Positions 23,347 to 35,600 of a DNA stretch of 64,000 nucleotides are shown piece by piece. The number at the start of each line of letters is the position of its first letter. Position 1 is the first letter of the stretch. Source of the stretch: Selaginella moellendorffii (Eukaryota > Streptophyta > Lycopodiopsida > Selaginellales > Selaginellaceae); contig NW_003314270.1 in NCBI RefSeq assembly GCF_000143415.4, positions 1,543,048 to 1,607,047 on the forward strand. The letters run 5' to 3'. The notes under the pieces are model-generated. The model did not search any database and had not been told where the DNA came from. It was given only the letters and a program-made list of their open reading frames with translations. The translations under genes were made by a program, and so were the position numbers.

Positions 23347-26300
23347 GCTCCCGCCACCCTTGACAATGCTCTTCGCTTGGCACAACGTTATGAGACCTCG
23401 CCTCTTCCACTTCTCGCTGCATGTCTTTCAGCTCCTCTTCCTATAGGTGATGGTCCTGTTCCAATGGAGGTTGATGCTGCTGCTGCTCGAGTCCAAGGAC
23501 AAGGGCGAGGACGTGGTCATGGCTGTGATGTTCACTGCTGGACGTGTGACAAAGTTGGTCATACTTATCGGCGTTGTCGACGTTTTCCGGATTGGCGACC
23601 TCCATTTGCTGGGTGGAGACCTTGGCGTTAGCAACGTCCTGTTGGTGCTGCTGTAGTGGAAGGTTTGGACACCGAGATGCATCCGGGAAATGAGGAGTCG
23701 CATGAGTAACGGAGGGACCTTGTGCGAATAAGTCAATGACCCCTCCATCTTTCTTTTGGGAGTATCATCAAGGGGTTCACTTGGCACCAGTTCATCCAGT
23801 GTTTACTTTGCAAGCTTGTTTTTATAACAAGAGGTCTCCTATTATTCTCTCCGTGTTGGTTGATACAGGTTCCAGTTTATCTTCTATTGCTCGACCTATT
23901 GCCACACATTGCTGTATACACTTGCGTCATGCGGTGAAACTAGTTTTCATTCTTTATGGCAATGGCCGTACACATGTATGTGCACGGGATGAGGTGGACC
24001 TGGTTGTGCATGTGGGCGATCTCGAGCATGAGTTGCAGTCATTGCGGGTGGTGCCGAGTCAAGCTTTTGACCTCATTCTTGGTATAGATTGGTTACAGCG
24101 CAATCATGCCAAGTGTGACTTTGAAGCTTCTCCCCCTTGTCTCATACTTCCTTCTGTTTTATACATTCCTTTCACTTCTGGCCTTTTTCGTCCCTCTACT
24201 TTTACCTATGTTTCTGTCTTGTTCTACTCTTCCCTTTTTCGATGCTTCTAACAATCTTTGTGTTGTAGCGGTTGACCAGCTCATGAAGGAATATTCTGAT
24301 CTCTTTGAATTTGACCTATCATCCGAGGCCAAGATTGCCACATGTCATCTGATTCCAACCGGGGATGCTCGTCCAATCAAGGTTCCTGTTCGTCATCGGT
24401 CACCCAAGGAGATCAAGATTTTGCGTGTAAACGTAAAGGAGATGTTGGAGAAGGGTGTTATTCGGAAGTCGTAGAGTCCTTAGGCATGTGAACCTCATCT
24501 TGTGACAAAGCCTGATGGGAGTATTCGTTTCTGCATTGATTATCATCCGTTAAACGAAGTGACGATCCCAAATGTGTACCCTCTTCCTCACACTGCTGAT
24601 CTCTTGGATCGTCTTGGGTGAAGTCGTTGGTTCACCAAGCTGGATCTTGCTTTTGGGTACTGGCAAGTACCGATAGCCGAAGAAAATATTCCTAAGATTG
24701 CTTTTTGTACACCATTTGGTTTGTACGAGTTCTTGGTGATGCCGTTTGGTTTGAACAATGCTTCAGCAACTTTTCAACAGATGATGGACGAGGTTCTTTG
24801 CAATATGCCGAAGGTGATTGCTGACTTTATTGATGATGTTTTGATCCACTCGAAGGGGATGTGGGAGGAGCACATTTGTGATGTTTGTAAAGTGTTAGAT
24901 TGGCTACGCGATGTTGGTTTAAAGCTAAAGCGGTTGAAGTGCGTGTTTGGGTCTAAGGATACAACTTATCTTGGGTACCGTATTTCTCATAAGGGTTTGC
25001 AAGTTGATCCTAACAAACTTGTGGCTATTCTAAAGTTCCTTACTCCGAAGTGTGTGAATGATGTGCAGTGCTTCTTGGGCAAGTGCAGTATCTCGGTCAT
25101 TTTATGGATCATCTTTCTGATCACACTACACCATTGCAAGCGTTGCTGAAGTTATCAACGTCATTTTTCATCTGGTCTCCGGATTGTGAGTAGGCGTTCA
25201 TGGATCTCAAAGAGCTATTGACGACTCCTCCGGTTTTGGCATATCCTAACTACACTTGACCTTTTATTTTATACGTGGATGCTTTTGACATTGGACTTGG
25301 AGGTGTGTTGATGCAAGAGAGCTCGAGTGTGCCTGGTCAGCGCCATCCCATTGCATATATAAGCCGTACATTACAACCAACCTAAATGAACTACTCCACA
25401 ACAGAGAAGGAGTGTTTAGCAGCAGTTTGGGGTTTTGAGAAACTTCATGCATATCTACACGGTTCTCGAATGTTACTTGAAGGTGATCATGCTGTTACTT
25501 CATTATTGAAGCAGAAGAACCTGGTTGGTCGTACTGCTTGATGGGCTTTGAAGCTTAAGATATATGATTTTGATGTTCATCGCCTAGAGAGTTCTATGGC
25601 TGATGCTGATGCCCTTTCTTGAGCTCCTCTTCCTTCTCCATTCTCTTCTCATGTTTCTGATGAGCCTATTGTTCTAACCTTTGTAGATTTTTTAGATGAG
25701 GATTCTGTGCTGTCGACGGTTGCTGTACTTAATGTTCAGTGTCCACAAGGCGCAGAGCAAGATCTACCTTCTCTTGATGAAGTTCGCAAGGCTCAAAAGA
25801 TTGAGCCGTGGATTCAAAGGTTTCGAGATGGGTTTGAGAATCTTGCATCACTTACTGATGACTTGCCTTTCCGGCATTTATATTCTTAATATCGCCTTAA
25901 AGATGGCCTTCTTTATTTTGTAGGGACAGATCCTGATGATCATTTACGACTGGTGGTGCCTTTTATCTTTATTCCGCGGTTTCTCCATGCCTACTATGAT
26001 TCTCCTGTTCTAGGTGGGCATATGGGACATCGTTGTGTAACCGAGAAGTTGCGCAGATCTTTCTATTGGCCGGAGATGCAACGTGATATTATCCGGTATG
26101 TGCATAGCTACATTTGGTGCCAAGCTCATAATACTCCCCCTCGGGTTGTAAAAGGAGGTTGGAGTCAATTTCAGTTTCCCGTCCATTTGAGTTGGTGGCA
26201 TTTGATCTTATGGGACCTTTTCCATGGTCGACTGCTGGCAATGAGTATGTCATTATTGCTTTTGACTACTTAACTCGTTGGGTGGAAGTTGGTGCTCTTG

Positions 26301-26474
26301 CTAGCGCTTCTGCAACTGCTGTTGGATACTTCCTCCTCAATCGATTGGTGTTTCAACATTCTTGTCCAGAGCGGATTCTTTCGAATAATGGTCCCGCATT
26401 TATGGCTAAGGCATTTCATGTTTTGACGTCTCGGTTGGGGATATGCCACACTTTCATGAGTGCTTATCATCCAC
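23347..26474 (+). pseudogene. Degraded Ty3/gypsy element D: gag end, protease, RT, RNase H, integrase N-terminal part
   Basis: Coding is recognisable but broken by stops and frameshifts. In order: a gag zinc knuckle (CWTCDKVGHTYRRC, near 23535-23580); protease VLVDTGSSLSS (near 23855); reverse transcriptase from about 24520 with MPFGLNNASATFQQ and an active site reading FIDD where YIDD or YLDD is usual (near 24826); RNase H (FILYVDAFDIGLGGVL near 25265, TEKECLAAVWGF near 25405); and integrase from about 25985 with GHMGHRCVTEKLRR and FDLMGPFPWS. The second catalytic Asp of integrase is mutated (SNNGPAF). The frame stops at YHPQL (26474), where the right transposon copy inserted, and resumes at 44488. 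The element is old and inactive. Confidence 0.85.
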
Positions 26475-27032
26475 AATTAAGCTCTATTTCGTTAAAGTGG
26501 GATTTATTCAGTAAAATGGGACTAGGTACAAATTTTCAAGTATTTGAAAATGACGTGAAATTATATGTTTTTTGTCCAGGGGCTAGACATATCTGGGGCA
26601 TGGTGACTAGCGCGGTGACTTTGTGTCCAGACTGAGTCCATCTGGTTGTATAATAAATCTCATTGTCAAGGTGAACAAGCCGAATCTGAAGCTAAAGAAG
26701 AGCAATGGCATGCGCGCACACACTATTTGTTTGTTCATTGAGCGTGTGGTGAGCTTTCCATGATAAACGTCATTCCTATTAGCCAGACATATAACTTAAT
26801 GGTGAGAACATTTAGATATTATTCAATGTTATCTTTTTCTAACGAATCTAATTGTGAAGGTGTAGCAAGAGGCATTGCTAGTCTGGAGAAGTCATTTAAC
26901 TCATTTGACCCTTAGTGTATTTTCATGAAACTAAATAACATTCATATTATTAAGGAATTTCTCTAGTACCTTTTTTTTACGACATAGAGGCTTGCATTTC
27001 TTTCAAAGGTGATTTAGTAAAAGGCCTGAGGG

Positions 27033-27419
27033 TGTCAAGACCCCCAACAAGATCAAGACTGGAAAATGCTAAAGACAAAGAGAAAAAGCTAGTGAAAACA
27101 AAGAAGAGGCCTTAGACTGGTGTTGATTCAGATTGTGGAGAAATGGAACAAGGCTAACCTATATATACTATAGGTTGATGAAGCTCCACCACTCTTGGAT
27201 CGAGGACAGCCTAAATACAGCTGAGGTCGAGGAGGTGCCACATCATCATCAGGAATGTGGCTCGAGACTTAGGAATCGGGAAGTGTCTCGAGAGTCAGGA
27301 ATAGGGAAGTGTCTCGAGAGTCAGGAATAGAGAAGTGTCTCGAGAGTCAGGAATGTGGTCTGCAGGTCAGGAATCCGGCGAGAGTCAGGAATGTGGCAAG
27401 AATTGGGGGATTCCTGACA
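27033..27419 (-). repeat. Chromovirus 3' LTR
   Basis: It starts TGTCAAGACC and ends ATTCCTGACA on the plus strand (TGTCA/TGACA ends). Just outside, at about 27420-27433, the minus strand reads GAGGAGGGGGTGC, the polypurine tract. Near 27290-27355 it holds about three tandem 26-bp units containing GTGTCTCGAGAGTCAGGAAT. Confidence 0.95.
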
Positions 27420-27553
27420 GCACCCCCTCCTCAAGAACGAGTGGAACGAGGATGTGAACGAGAACGAAGAGGAGGATGAGATGAGCGGCGAGGGATGGGA
27501 GATGGAGAAAAAGAATGAGGACTGGGACGAGAAGGATAGCGGCGGTGGAAGTC

Positions 27554-30500
27554 CTAAACAAGGTTAGGAGAATGAATCAGGTTGTCCGCAGGTTCCCAAG
27601 TGCGTTCCTCAGGTCCGTAACCCTTCCAGTCCACCAAATAGTAGAGTTTAGATCGTGAAATCTTGGAATCAAGGATGTCCTGAACCTCGTACTCAGACCC
27701 ATCCTCGAGCTGCACTGGTGGAGGCGGAGGAATGACCCGATTTGGAATAGGACTGGGAATATAAGGCTCAAGGAGAGAGGAGTGAAAAACGGGGTGAATT
27801 TGATATGAGGAGGGAAGTGCAAGGCGATAACTGACAGGATTAATGATGGCAGTGATAGGGAAAGGACCAAGGCGTTTGAAATCGAGTTTTGGACAGGGCC
27901 TGGTGGTGGAGATATTTCGCCTGAGGAGCCAGACTTTATCCCCGATATTGTAAGGGGGACAATCCTGACGATGGACATTGGCAAATGTTTTATGAGATTC
28001 CTGAGCACGATGGAGGTGGAAGGAGATGGAGTTGTGGATTTCCTGAAGGTTGGAGAGAAATGATTCAGAGCGGGGATTTGAACGAGAGGATTCAGATGGA
28101 GAAGGAAGTGAGAGATTGAATCGGGGATTTCGGCCAGAGTTCGCAAAGAAGGGGGAAACTCGAAGAGAGGAGTGAACAGAGTTGTTATAGGAGAACTCAG
28201 CAAGGGGAAGGATATCGAACTAGTTATCCTGATGATAGTTGATGAAGCACCTCAAGAATTGTTCCAATGTCTGAATCGTTCGCTCGGACTGCCCATCAGT
28301 TTGAGGATGATATGCCGAAGAGAGGTTGGCCTTCACTCCAAGCAACTGCAAAAACCGTTGCCAGAAATGAGAGATGAACTGAGGCCCCCGATCCGAAACC
28401 ACATCTGTAGGAATCCCATGAAGTCGGAAAATTTCCCTGAATACCAGTTTTGCCATGTCCTCGCCCGAAAACTCCTTGGTACATGGCAAGAAGTGCGCCA
28501 TCTTTGTGAAGCGATCCACCACGACTAAAATGCTGTTGAAGCCTCCAGAACTCGGAAGATCACTCAAGAAATCCATGGAGATGGATTCCCAAGGACCTGA
28601 AGGGACCGGAAGGGAACGAAGCAAACCTGAAGGAAGGTGGCGAGGTACCTTATTCCGGGCACAAGTGTCACAGGAGGTAACAAAAGCTTTGATGTAGTCG
28701 TCCATGTGAGGCCACCAAAAGTCCCGTGCAACTAGCTCATAGGTTTTCGCAATGCCGAAGTGACCAGCAGTCGGGCTATCGTGGCACGCCATCAGGATCA
28801 ACCTTCGAGCATCACCTTCAGGAACGTAAAGCTGCTCCCCACGGTACAATAAGCCATCTAAGAACTCGAACTCGTCAAATTGCCGGCAGTCGGGAGTCAC
28901 TGGGTGTCCAGCCTGAAGATGGGGAAAAATGTCGCTAGCGAGATCATCGGATTGAAGATCGTTTCTGATTGCATCCATCAAGGAGGAGTCCTGAGGGGCC
29001 AGGGAAATTGCCATAACTTGAAGCCGATCAGGACCGAGGATAACTTGATCCTGTTGATCGAAGGCAGGATTACCAGGCCTGAGACTGAGATAGGAGCGCC
29101 TTGAAAGAGCATCAGGAAGGCCTTGAAACTTTCCAGGTCTGTACTTGATAACAAAGTCAAACCGACTCAGGAATTGTGCCCACCTTGCTTGACGACGGCT
29201 TAAAACTCGGGAAGTGGCAAAGTACTCGAGATTTTTGTGATCCGTCCAGACTGTTGTTTGATGGCTCGCCCCCTCCAAGAAACGGCGCCACTCTCCAAAG
29301 GAATCCACGATGGCAAGAAGCTCCTTGTCGTGGATTTCGTAATTGATCTCCGCAGGCTGGAATTTCCGAGAATGGAAAGCGACCGGATGAAGTTCGTGAT
29401 CCGCTCCGAGTTGAGATAGCACAGCACCAATGGCAAAGTCGGAGGCGTCAGCCTCGATGAAGAAAGGTTGTGAGGAATCAGCATGGATCAAGACAGGAGC
29501 AGAACTGAAGGCCGCCTTGAGTGTGTCGAAAGCCTGCTGGGCAGCAGTAGACCAAGAGAAGGGAACATCCTTGCGAGTGAGATGTGTGAGAGGAAGGACA
29601 ATGTCAGAGTAGTGATCAATGAATTTGCGGTAGAAGTTGGCGAAGCCAAGGAAAACTTGAACGTCTGACATTGATTGTGGAGGCTCCCATTCGAGAATAG
29701 TCTTGACTTTTGCAGGATCCATCGTGATACCCTCAGGAGTGACAATGTACCCAAGGAACTCCACAGACTGCTGATCAAAGGAACATTTCTCAAGCTTCGC
29801 GTATAAGCCGTGTTCTCGCAGCTTCGCTAGCACCTTGCGAACATGTTCGTCATGCTCCTCCTGAGTTTTTGAGTAGATGAGGATGTCATCGAGGTAGACG
29901 ATCACCATCTGATCAAGAAACTCCCGAAAAACGTCGTTCGCCATGTGTTGGAAAACCGCTGGAGCATTTGTCAAGCCAAATGGCATGACAGTGTACTCGA
30001 AGTGGCCATAGCGGGTTCGGAACGCAGTCTTCCATTCATCACCAGGCCGGATGCGGATCAGGTTGTATGCTCCACGGAGGTCGATCTTGGTGAAGAAGCG
30101 GGCACCGCCGAGGCGTTCCAACAGGTCCGAGATCAGGGGCAGTGGATAACGGTTCCGAACAGTCACCTTGTTCAAACCTCGGTAGTCGATGACTAGCCGC
30201 AAGCTCCCATCCTTCTTCTTGACAAAGAAGACAGGCGCTCCAGCCGGGGACTGCGAATGCTGAATGTAGCCCGAGGCAAGGTTCTCATCCACGTACTCTT
30301 TGAGGGCCTTAAGCTCGGACGGGGATAACCCGTAGATAGGCCCCCACGGAGGTGACGCTCCTTCCTGTAAATCAATGGGACAATCATAAGGCCGATGAAC
30401 AGGCAGTACACTAGCTTTTTTCTTGTCAAACACATCCCCAAAATCATGATACTTCTCAGGAAGACTGACAGGAGAAACATGCAAAGCAAAAAGAAAAAGA

Positions 30501-31270
30501 GGTTCTTCATGAAGGAGTTCTTTCATAGTGATTGTGGAGATAGGAGGAGGAGTACGACTAAATGGAATGATGAGACGAGGATACTGTCCAGTGTAATATG
30601 GAAGAGAGAAAAAAGAAGAGGATGAAAACTGCGTAGAGTCAGGAACAGAACCCCGACTTGAGTTTAGGGAACTTTTCCTGATTCGGACTCGATGAACACC
30701 AGGGGAAGCCGTGGGAGATGGTGATGTGGGAGAGATGAGCTGTAAGTCCTTCCAACAAATCTGAGGCTGATGTAGTTGGAACCAAGGAAGACCGAGCACC
30801 ACAGAGGAAGACTTGCTGTTGATGATGTTGAAGGCGATATCGGTGACGGTGGACCCGATGTGTACTCGAACGGGCAACGTTTCCCTAAGTCTAGAAGATG
30901 GAGACACAAAATGCCCGCCGATGCCTTCAACCCTCAGATCCCGTATGGTAGGAGAAAGAGGAACGTGATGTCGGGCAGCAAAGTCCGTGTCCATGAAGCA
31001 GGAAGTTGCACCCGAGTCCAGTAGCGCCAAAGCCTTGAGTCCTGATTGTCCGGTGAAAGAAAGGAGACATAGGACGCGGAAGTTGCGGGAATTGGTGGTG
31101 GCTTTGATGAAAGGTGGTGAGGAGCTTGATAAGGAAGAAAAGTGATTTTTATTTGGGGAGTCCAAACAGACAGCTCCTACTCTGTTTGGACAGGGTCGTT
31201 TCCCGATTGCAACAGTGGTGGACTTTGAGGCAGAGTGAACTCGAGCAATCGAGGAGGCTTCCTGGGACAC
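27554..31270 (-). CDS. pol: Chromovirus Pol polyprotein (protease, RT, RNase H, integrase, chromodomain), one internal stop
   Basis: The pol frame is -1 to gag and is probably reached by frameshifting, so the ATG at 31270 is only the first Met of the open frame. Domains in order, numbered from that Met: protease LALLDSGATS (residue about 81); reverse transcriptase with MPFGLTNAPAVFQH and VIVYLDDILIYS; RNase H (FFIEADASDFAIGAVLSQ, WTDHKNLEYF); integrase with an HHCC finger (GHFGIAKTYE, CDTCARNK) and DDE residues in SMDFLSDLP, VVSDRGPQF and the Glu of GQSERT. After the in-frame TAG at 28220-28222 the same frame continues through an integrase C-terminus to a chromodomain (YYLVDWKGYGPEERTWEP) and a stop at 27554. 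The TAG is probably a recent loss of function. Confidence 0.9.
31160..31204 (-). promoter_or_regulatory. -1 ribosomal frameshift signal between gag and pol
   Basis: On the minus strand: the heptamer G GGA AAC (31198-31204) in the gag frame, a 6-nt spacer, then a perfect 11-bp hairpin (GTCCAAACAGA, 10-nt loop, TCTGTTTGGAC; 31160-31191). The gag stop lies within this structure, and pol is open in the -1 frame throughout. All parts of a classical frameshift signal are present. Confidence 0.85.
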
Positions 31271-32154
31271 ACAGCTGCTTTGTGATTAGGATCAGCACAG
31301 TAGAGGCAAAGATTATGAGATATTCGACGTTGCCTCTCAGCAGGACTCAACTTCCCTCTAATGAGTCGGGGAGTACCAGAAATATCCATCGGGACCGGAG
31401 CAGTAGGTTCAGGACTATGCCCCGAAGACTCAAGTTGGGATTCCTGAGTCTGGGACGGAAAAACAGCGGCGCGGCAACTTTCCTGACGACGTTCAAAGAG
31501 ACGATTGTCACATCGAACAGCTTTGTTGATGGCGTCCGACAGGTCCTTGGGATCCTCCATGGTGAGCAACAAATCCTTGACACCGTTGTTGAGGCCGAAA
31601 CGAAATTGGTCAATCAGGGCCCGCTCATCCCACTGAGTGTCCAAGGCAAGGAGTTGGAACTCTGCAGTGTAGATTGAGGCAGGACGAGACCCCTGAGAGA
31701 GACGTCTCATCTTTGTGGTAGCAGCCCGAACCCGATCCGTCTCGCCAAAACATGCTTCGAGCTTCTCTTTGAACAATTGAAGATCCATCAGCTCCGGAAC
31801 CACGACCCCTTTCATGCTCTTCTCCAGAAGAGGAGAAAACCATGACAAAGCTGCACCCTCGAGCAACGTCCCAATCGCGCCGATTTGAGACTCGGGAGTG
31901 GGGTACCGCCGATGTTGAAGTGCAAAGATCAGCTCCATTTGATTCAAAAATCCACGAAGCTCCGAACGCTTGCCTGAAAATTTCGCCGGGAAACTCACCT
32001 TCGGTTCAGGAACTTTGCTGGATCCTTGAGCCGAAAGTGAAGCAAGCTCCTGCTGCATGCGAAGAAGGGTCGCCTTCAGCTCGGTATTCTCAGACTGGAT
32101 TTTTGCAAGGACTTCGGCAAAGAAATCAGGATGGCTTGGAGACTCCATTGGCAA
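31177..32154 (-). CDS. gag: Chromovirus Gag polyprotein
   Basis: A 325-aa capsid/nucleocapsid protein. It opens MPMESPSHPDFFAEVL, with a predicted coiled stretch (residues about 15-45), then a retrotransposon gag domain (FSGKRSELRGFLNQMELIF to about residue 210). A single zinc knuckle, CLYCADPNHKAAVC (C-x2-C-x4-H-x4-C), lies near residue 285-300. The last codons overlap the pol frame, and the slippery heptamer GGGAAAC lies seven codons before the stop. The frame is intact. The product would assemble the virus-like particle in the cytoplasm. Confidence 0.92.
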   Translation of the reverse strand: MPMESPSHPDFFAEVLAKIQSENTELKATLLRMQQELASLSAQGSSKVPEPKVSFPAKFSGKRSELRGFLNQMELIFALQHRRYPTPESQIGAIGTLLEGAALSWFSPLLEKSMKGVVVPELMDLQLFKEKLEACFGETDRVRAATTKMRRLSQGSRPASIYTAEFQLLALDTQWDERALIDQFRFGLNNGVKDLLLTMEDPKDLSDAINKAVRCDNRLFERRQESCRAAVFPSQTQESQLESSGHSPEPTAPVPMDISGTPRLIRGKLSPAERQRRISHNLCLYCADPNHKAAVCPRKPPRLLEFTLPQSPPLLQSGNDPVQTE

Positions 32155-32229
32155 GAAGAAAGAAAAGAAAGGGGGGAAAAGACAAAGGCAATCAAATAAT
32201 CAAAACAAGTTAAAAGAAAAGCAAAAAAC

Positions 32230-32245
32230 ACAATCTGAATCAAAC
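32230..32245 (-). promoter_or_regulatory. Primer binding site, probably self-primed (Tf1-like)
   Basis: Two bases inside the 5' LTR, the minus strand reads TTGATTCAGATTGTG. It does not match the iMet primer site used by elements B and the TRIM. It is complementary over 15 nt to CACAATCTGAATCAA within the LTR, located where the RNA 5' end should be. Self-priming from a folded 5' end is established for Tf1 and some other chromoviruses; here it is inferred from sequence. Confidence 0.7.
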
Positions 32246-32632
32246 TGTCAAGACCCCCAACAAGATCAAGACTAGAAAATGCTAAAGACAAAGAGAAAAA
32301 GCTAGTGAAAACAAAGAAGAGGCCTTAGACTGGTGTTGATTCAGATTGTGGAGAAATGGAACAAGGCTAACCTATATATACTATAGGTTGATGAAGCTCC
32401 ACCACTCTTGGATCGAGGACAGCCTAAATACAGCTGAGGTCGAGGAGGCGCCACATCATCATCAGGAATGTGGCTCGAGACTCAGGAATCGGGAAGTGTC
32501 TCGAGAGTCAGGAATAGGGAAGTGTCTCGAGAGTCAGGAATAGAGAAGTGTCTCGAGAGTCAGGAATGTGGTCTGCAGGTCAGGAATCCGGCGAGAGTCA
32601 GGAATGTGGCAAGAATTGGGGGATTCCTGACA
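32246..32632 (-). repeat. Chromovirus 5' LTR with TATA box and predicted transcript start
   Basis: Direct repeat of 27033-27419. On the minus strand, a TATATATA box lies 31 nt upstream of the A at 32349, which begins ACAATCTGAATCAA. I predict the transcript to start there because that stretch is the exact complement of the primer site next to the LTR (see the following entry). Confidence 0.85.
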
Positions 32633-32699
32633 GAGGGCACATGCCATTCTATTTCTCAGACCGGTATTAAGATATACTAGTGCAAAGGGCCACATGCCA

Positions 32700-35600
32700 T
32701 CACGCCTCCTCTGATTCAGATTCGGATTGTTCACCTTGAAATAAAATACATTAGAAACTTAGTAAAGGAATATTAATGAATCTCACCTTGAACCCGGGTT
32801 ATGAATGCTCTTGCTGCATCTCTTGCATGGTCTGGCAAGGTGATGGTGGCACTCTGCTTCCGCATCCAACCATGCACAACATTATCCACCGATATGCTCA
32901 TGCTGGGATCCCTTGGATTCAGCACCCATCTCTTTTCTAGGCAATCCTTCGTATATCCGGAACTTGGCTTGAACCACTCCACAGTTACATTGAAGGAGTT
33001 AGTTTCCGCGTCCTCCTCTGCATCAGTGATGCAGCGCCCCACCCATATCATTTGTTTTTTATTACTGGGTCTGACAAGCACGACCATTCCTTTGCAGACC
33101 TGTACTGGATTGAATGCTGAATCCGGCTTCTTGTTCCTTGGCCCACAATAGTGATCCTCAACATCGTTATCTGTCACTACATTTCCAGAGGACATTGTTC
33201 CGCTACTATCTGGTGCTCTGGGTTCTGGCCAAAAGGACTCTTCCAATTCTTCATATACAACCGGCCCATTTTGGATAGCAGATATAATCTTCTCCCAGTA
33301 TTCGAGCAAAGGCTTGCACCTCTTAAAATAGGATTCTCCACCAAACACCAACCCCCTCTTCCAGAAGGCAATATGCTGTCTAATCCCGGCCACTATACTT
33401 TCCTGGTCTTTGAGTCCATCCGGGTGCATCGGCCGTGGGGAACCCTGAGGAATCATAGGCTCCCCAGTTATGGGATCTCTCTTGAAGAGTTCAATGCTGT
33501 CCACTGGCAGCCACACTGTGTCCCATTCTCTCATCTTGTACCTCATCACTGGAGCACCGTCACGCATGCTGAAATGAAACTGAAGAGGCTTGGAGTGGCC
33601 AATCAGCGTTTCGGATCCGTCCCTGATGTAGCCTCTTACAAACCCCTTAAAGTCTGGAACCTCTGTCACAAGTGCAGCTTCAACAGTGCCTTTGATGCAA
33701 TTTTGGAATTCATCGTAGAGTTGTGGGAGGGTGAGGACATTAGATCGCCGGAGGGACTCTGCCAGGTGACTGAACATGGCATCGACGTCTTCATGAGTGT
33801 GCCCAACCATGAGAAAGCCAAGTGTAACCGTTTCAAATATGCCTTTGGCAACAAGCATCGCCAAGTACGCGAAGACGTACATGTTTTTGTTCTCACTGCC
33901 AACATTGTCTGTTTGGAGCAGAAGATGGGGTGGAAGGCCACATCGGCCGCAAGAACTTCCTTGAGATTCTGCTTCGTTTGGATGAGGCTGTGCATTCACC
34001 GGGCGACCAGCCTCGTCGGAATGGCATGAGGCCTCACGTGATAACCCTACAATCTGACGGCCAACATATTCACTGGGATGGAATGGGGCCCCACGCGATA
34101 CTGCAAGCCTTTGCTCCTCCTCCAGCTGAACCCTGTATGGGGTTCGATCGACAAGGGCCTTATGCAAGGGTTGGCCGTTCAGCTCAGTCTGCGCACTTTG
34201 CAAAGACCTTAAGTGTTTTGCTAAGGACGCAATCATCATGTTTGCACCCCCGCCACCCCATAGAGGTACAAAGAAGTTCCCATAGTTCTGGGCACCATGC
34301 CCATGAGCAATTATGCCAAACAGAGACACAGGCAGCTGCATGGATGAAGAGATTGCCTTGGGGGCAGGATTGAGTCGAGGTAAGCACGTCTTTTTCTGGT
34401 CCATTTTGTCGTGGATGATGCAGAGGTAAGAGTCAGGTCTCTCCATGGAGAGAATCCTGTTATGATAATATGCAGTCCTGCAGCTTCTCTGCTTGATGTT
34501 GTGGTCGAGCCGCCTTCTAACCAACGTCTCTCGCTCTTGAGCGCTGCAAGAATTCTTCGACAAAGCCATTTTGATAGCAGTGCACTCGTCACACTTTGAA
34601 AAGCTGGAGTACTTTCCTATACTCACATCCCTGAACCTGTTGCTCCACAATCTACTAAATCTAAATTGGCTCAGCTTCCTGTAGCCATTACTCTGGAGTT
34701 CCCGATTCACATCTTCCAATATGGCCCCCTTGGTATACATGGAAGGGAGAACTCGTTGGGTGTCTCATGTTCCATCTTCCAAGAGGCGGGTTTTATGTGG
34801 TTGCTGCTCGCTACATGTCTCGACAAACCTCTTGAAGATTGCCTCTCCATATACAACATGACCCCTGGTTTTGTGCGTACCGTCGTTCCCATGGACTGCC
34901 TGTTGAACCCTTTGTTCCTCGAACTCAGTTTTGATTCTGTAGAATGTGGTTCGAGGGACTCCATAAATGATTCTCCATGCCTTCATGCAGACCAAACCCC
35001 TCTGGAAGACCATGCCCCCCACCTGATGTTCTGAAGTATCAACAGATGACCGTAATGCCTCATACACAAAATTGCGAGCTGCCTTCCAGGACAATGTCTT
35101 GTATCTTGCTCTCTCCTCTTCAATAGCATCCCAATCAGCATGTTGACAGCACCTCCTCTTGCAACAAGCAACTGTCGAGACCATTCGAACCTCCATCGCC
35201 ATTTTCTGCCTTTTCGGTTCGTTGCTCAGATCCCTTTGGCTGCGCTGTAGGAAGGTGTACTTTCTTTTCCCATGAAGAGATGTTCTGTCATCAGTTGTAG
35301 TGGTGGTTGATTGTGAATCCTTCACATTCTCAAACACTAAATGCCTCAATTTCCACCGCACAATGCTTCCAATAGTCAGACTATTTTCTTCTGTGTCAAC
35401 AACCTCTAAAATCGCAACTCCAATATCATCCCAGCCCAATTCTTGATTAGCAACCGCATCTCTTGGATCGACAACTGTGGCTAAGCCCTCAGCTACCACC
35501 TCCCCCTCGGGGTTGTTTAGAAACACCTTTGCCTGAATCCATGTAGCACGGTTCTTAAGATCCATGGAGGGAACATGCGTCGCACTTGCGCTGTCCCCAA

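Larger units (their letters stand above)
27028..32637 (-). mobile_element. Young chromovirus (Ty3/gypsy) with GAGGG target duplication
   Basis: The element is 27033-32632, exactly 5,600 bp, minus strand, flanked by GAGGG at 27028-27032 and 32633-32637. The LTRs are 387 bp each and differ at about three positions, so insertion was recent. The empty site exists in this window: the left transposon copy reads continuously through GAGGG at 5508-5512. Gag and pol are open except for one stop in the integrase. It inserted downstream of the transposase stop codon, so it did not disrupt that gene. Confidence 0.95.

Noticed and set aside
27577-28203. 208-codon minus-strand frame after the pol stop
   Set aside because: Wrong frame. 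The pol frame itself continues after the single TAG into the integrase C-terminus and chromodomain.
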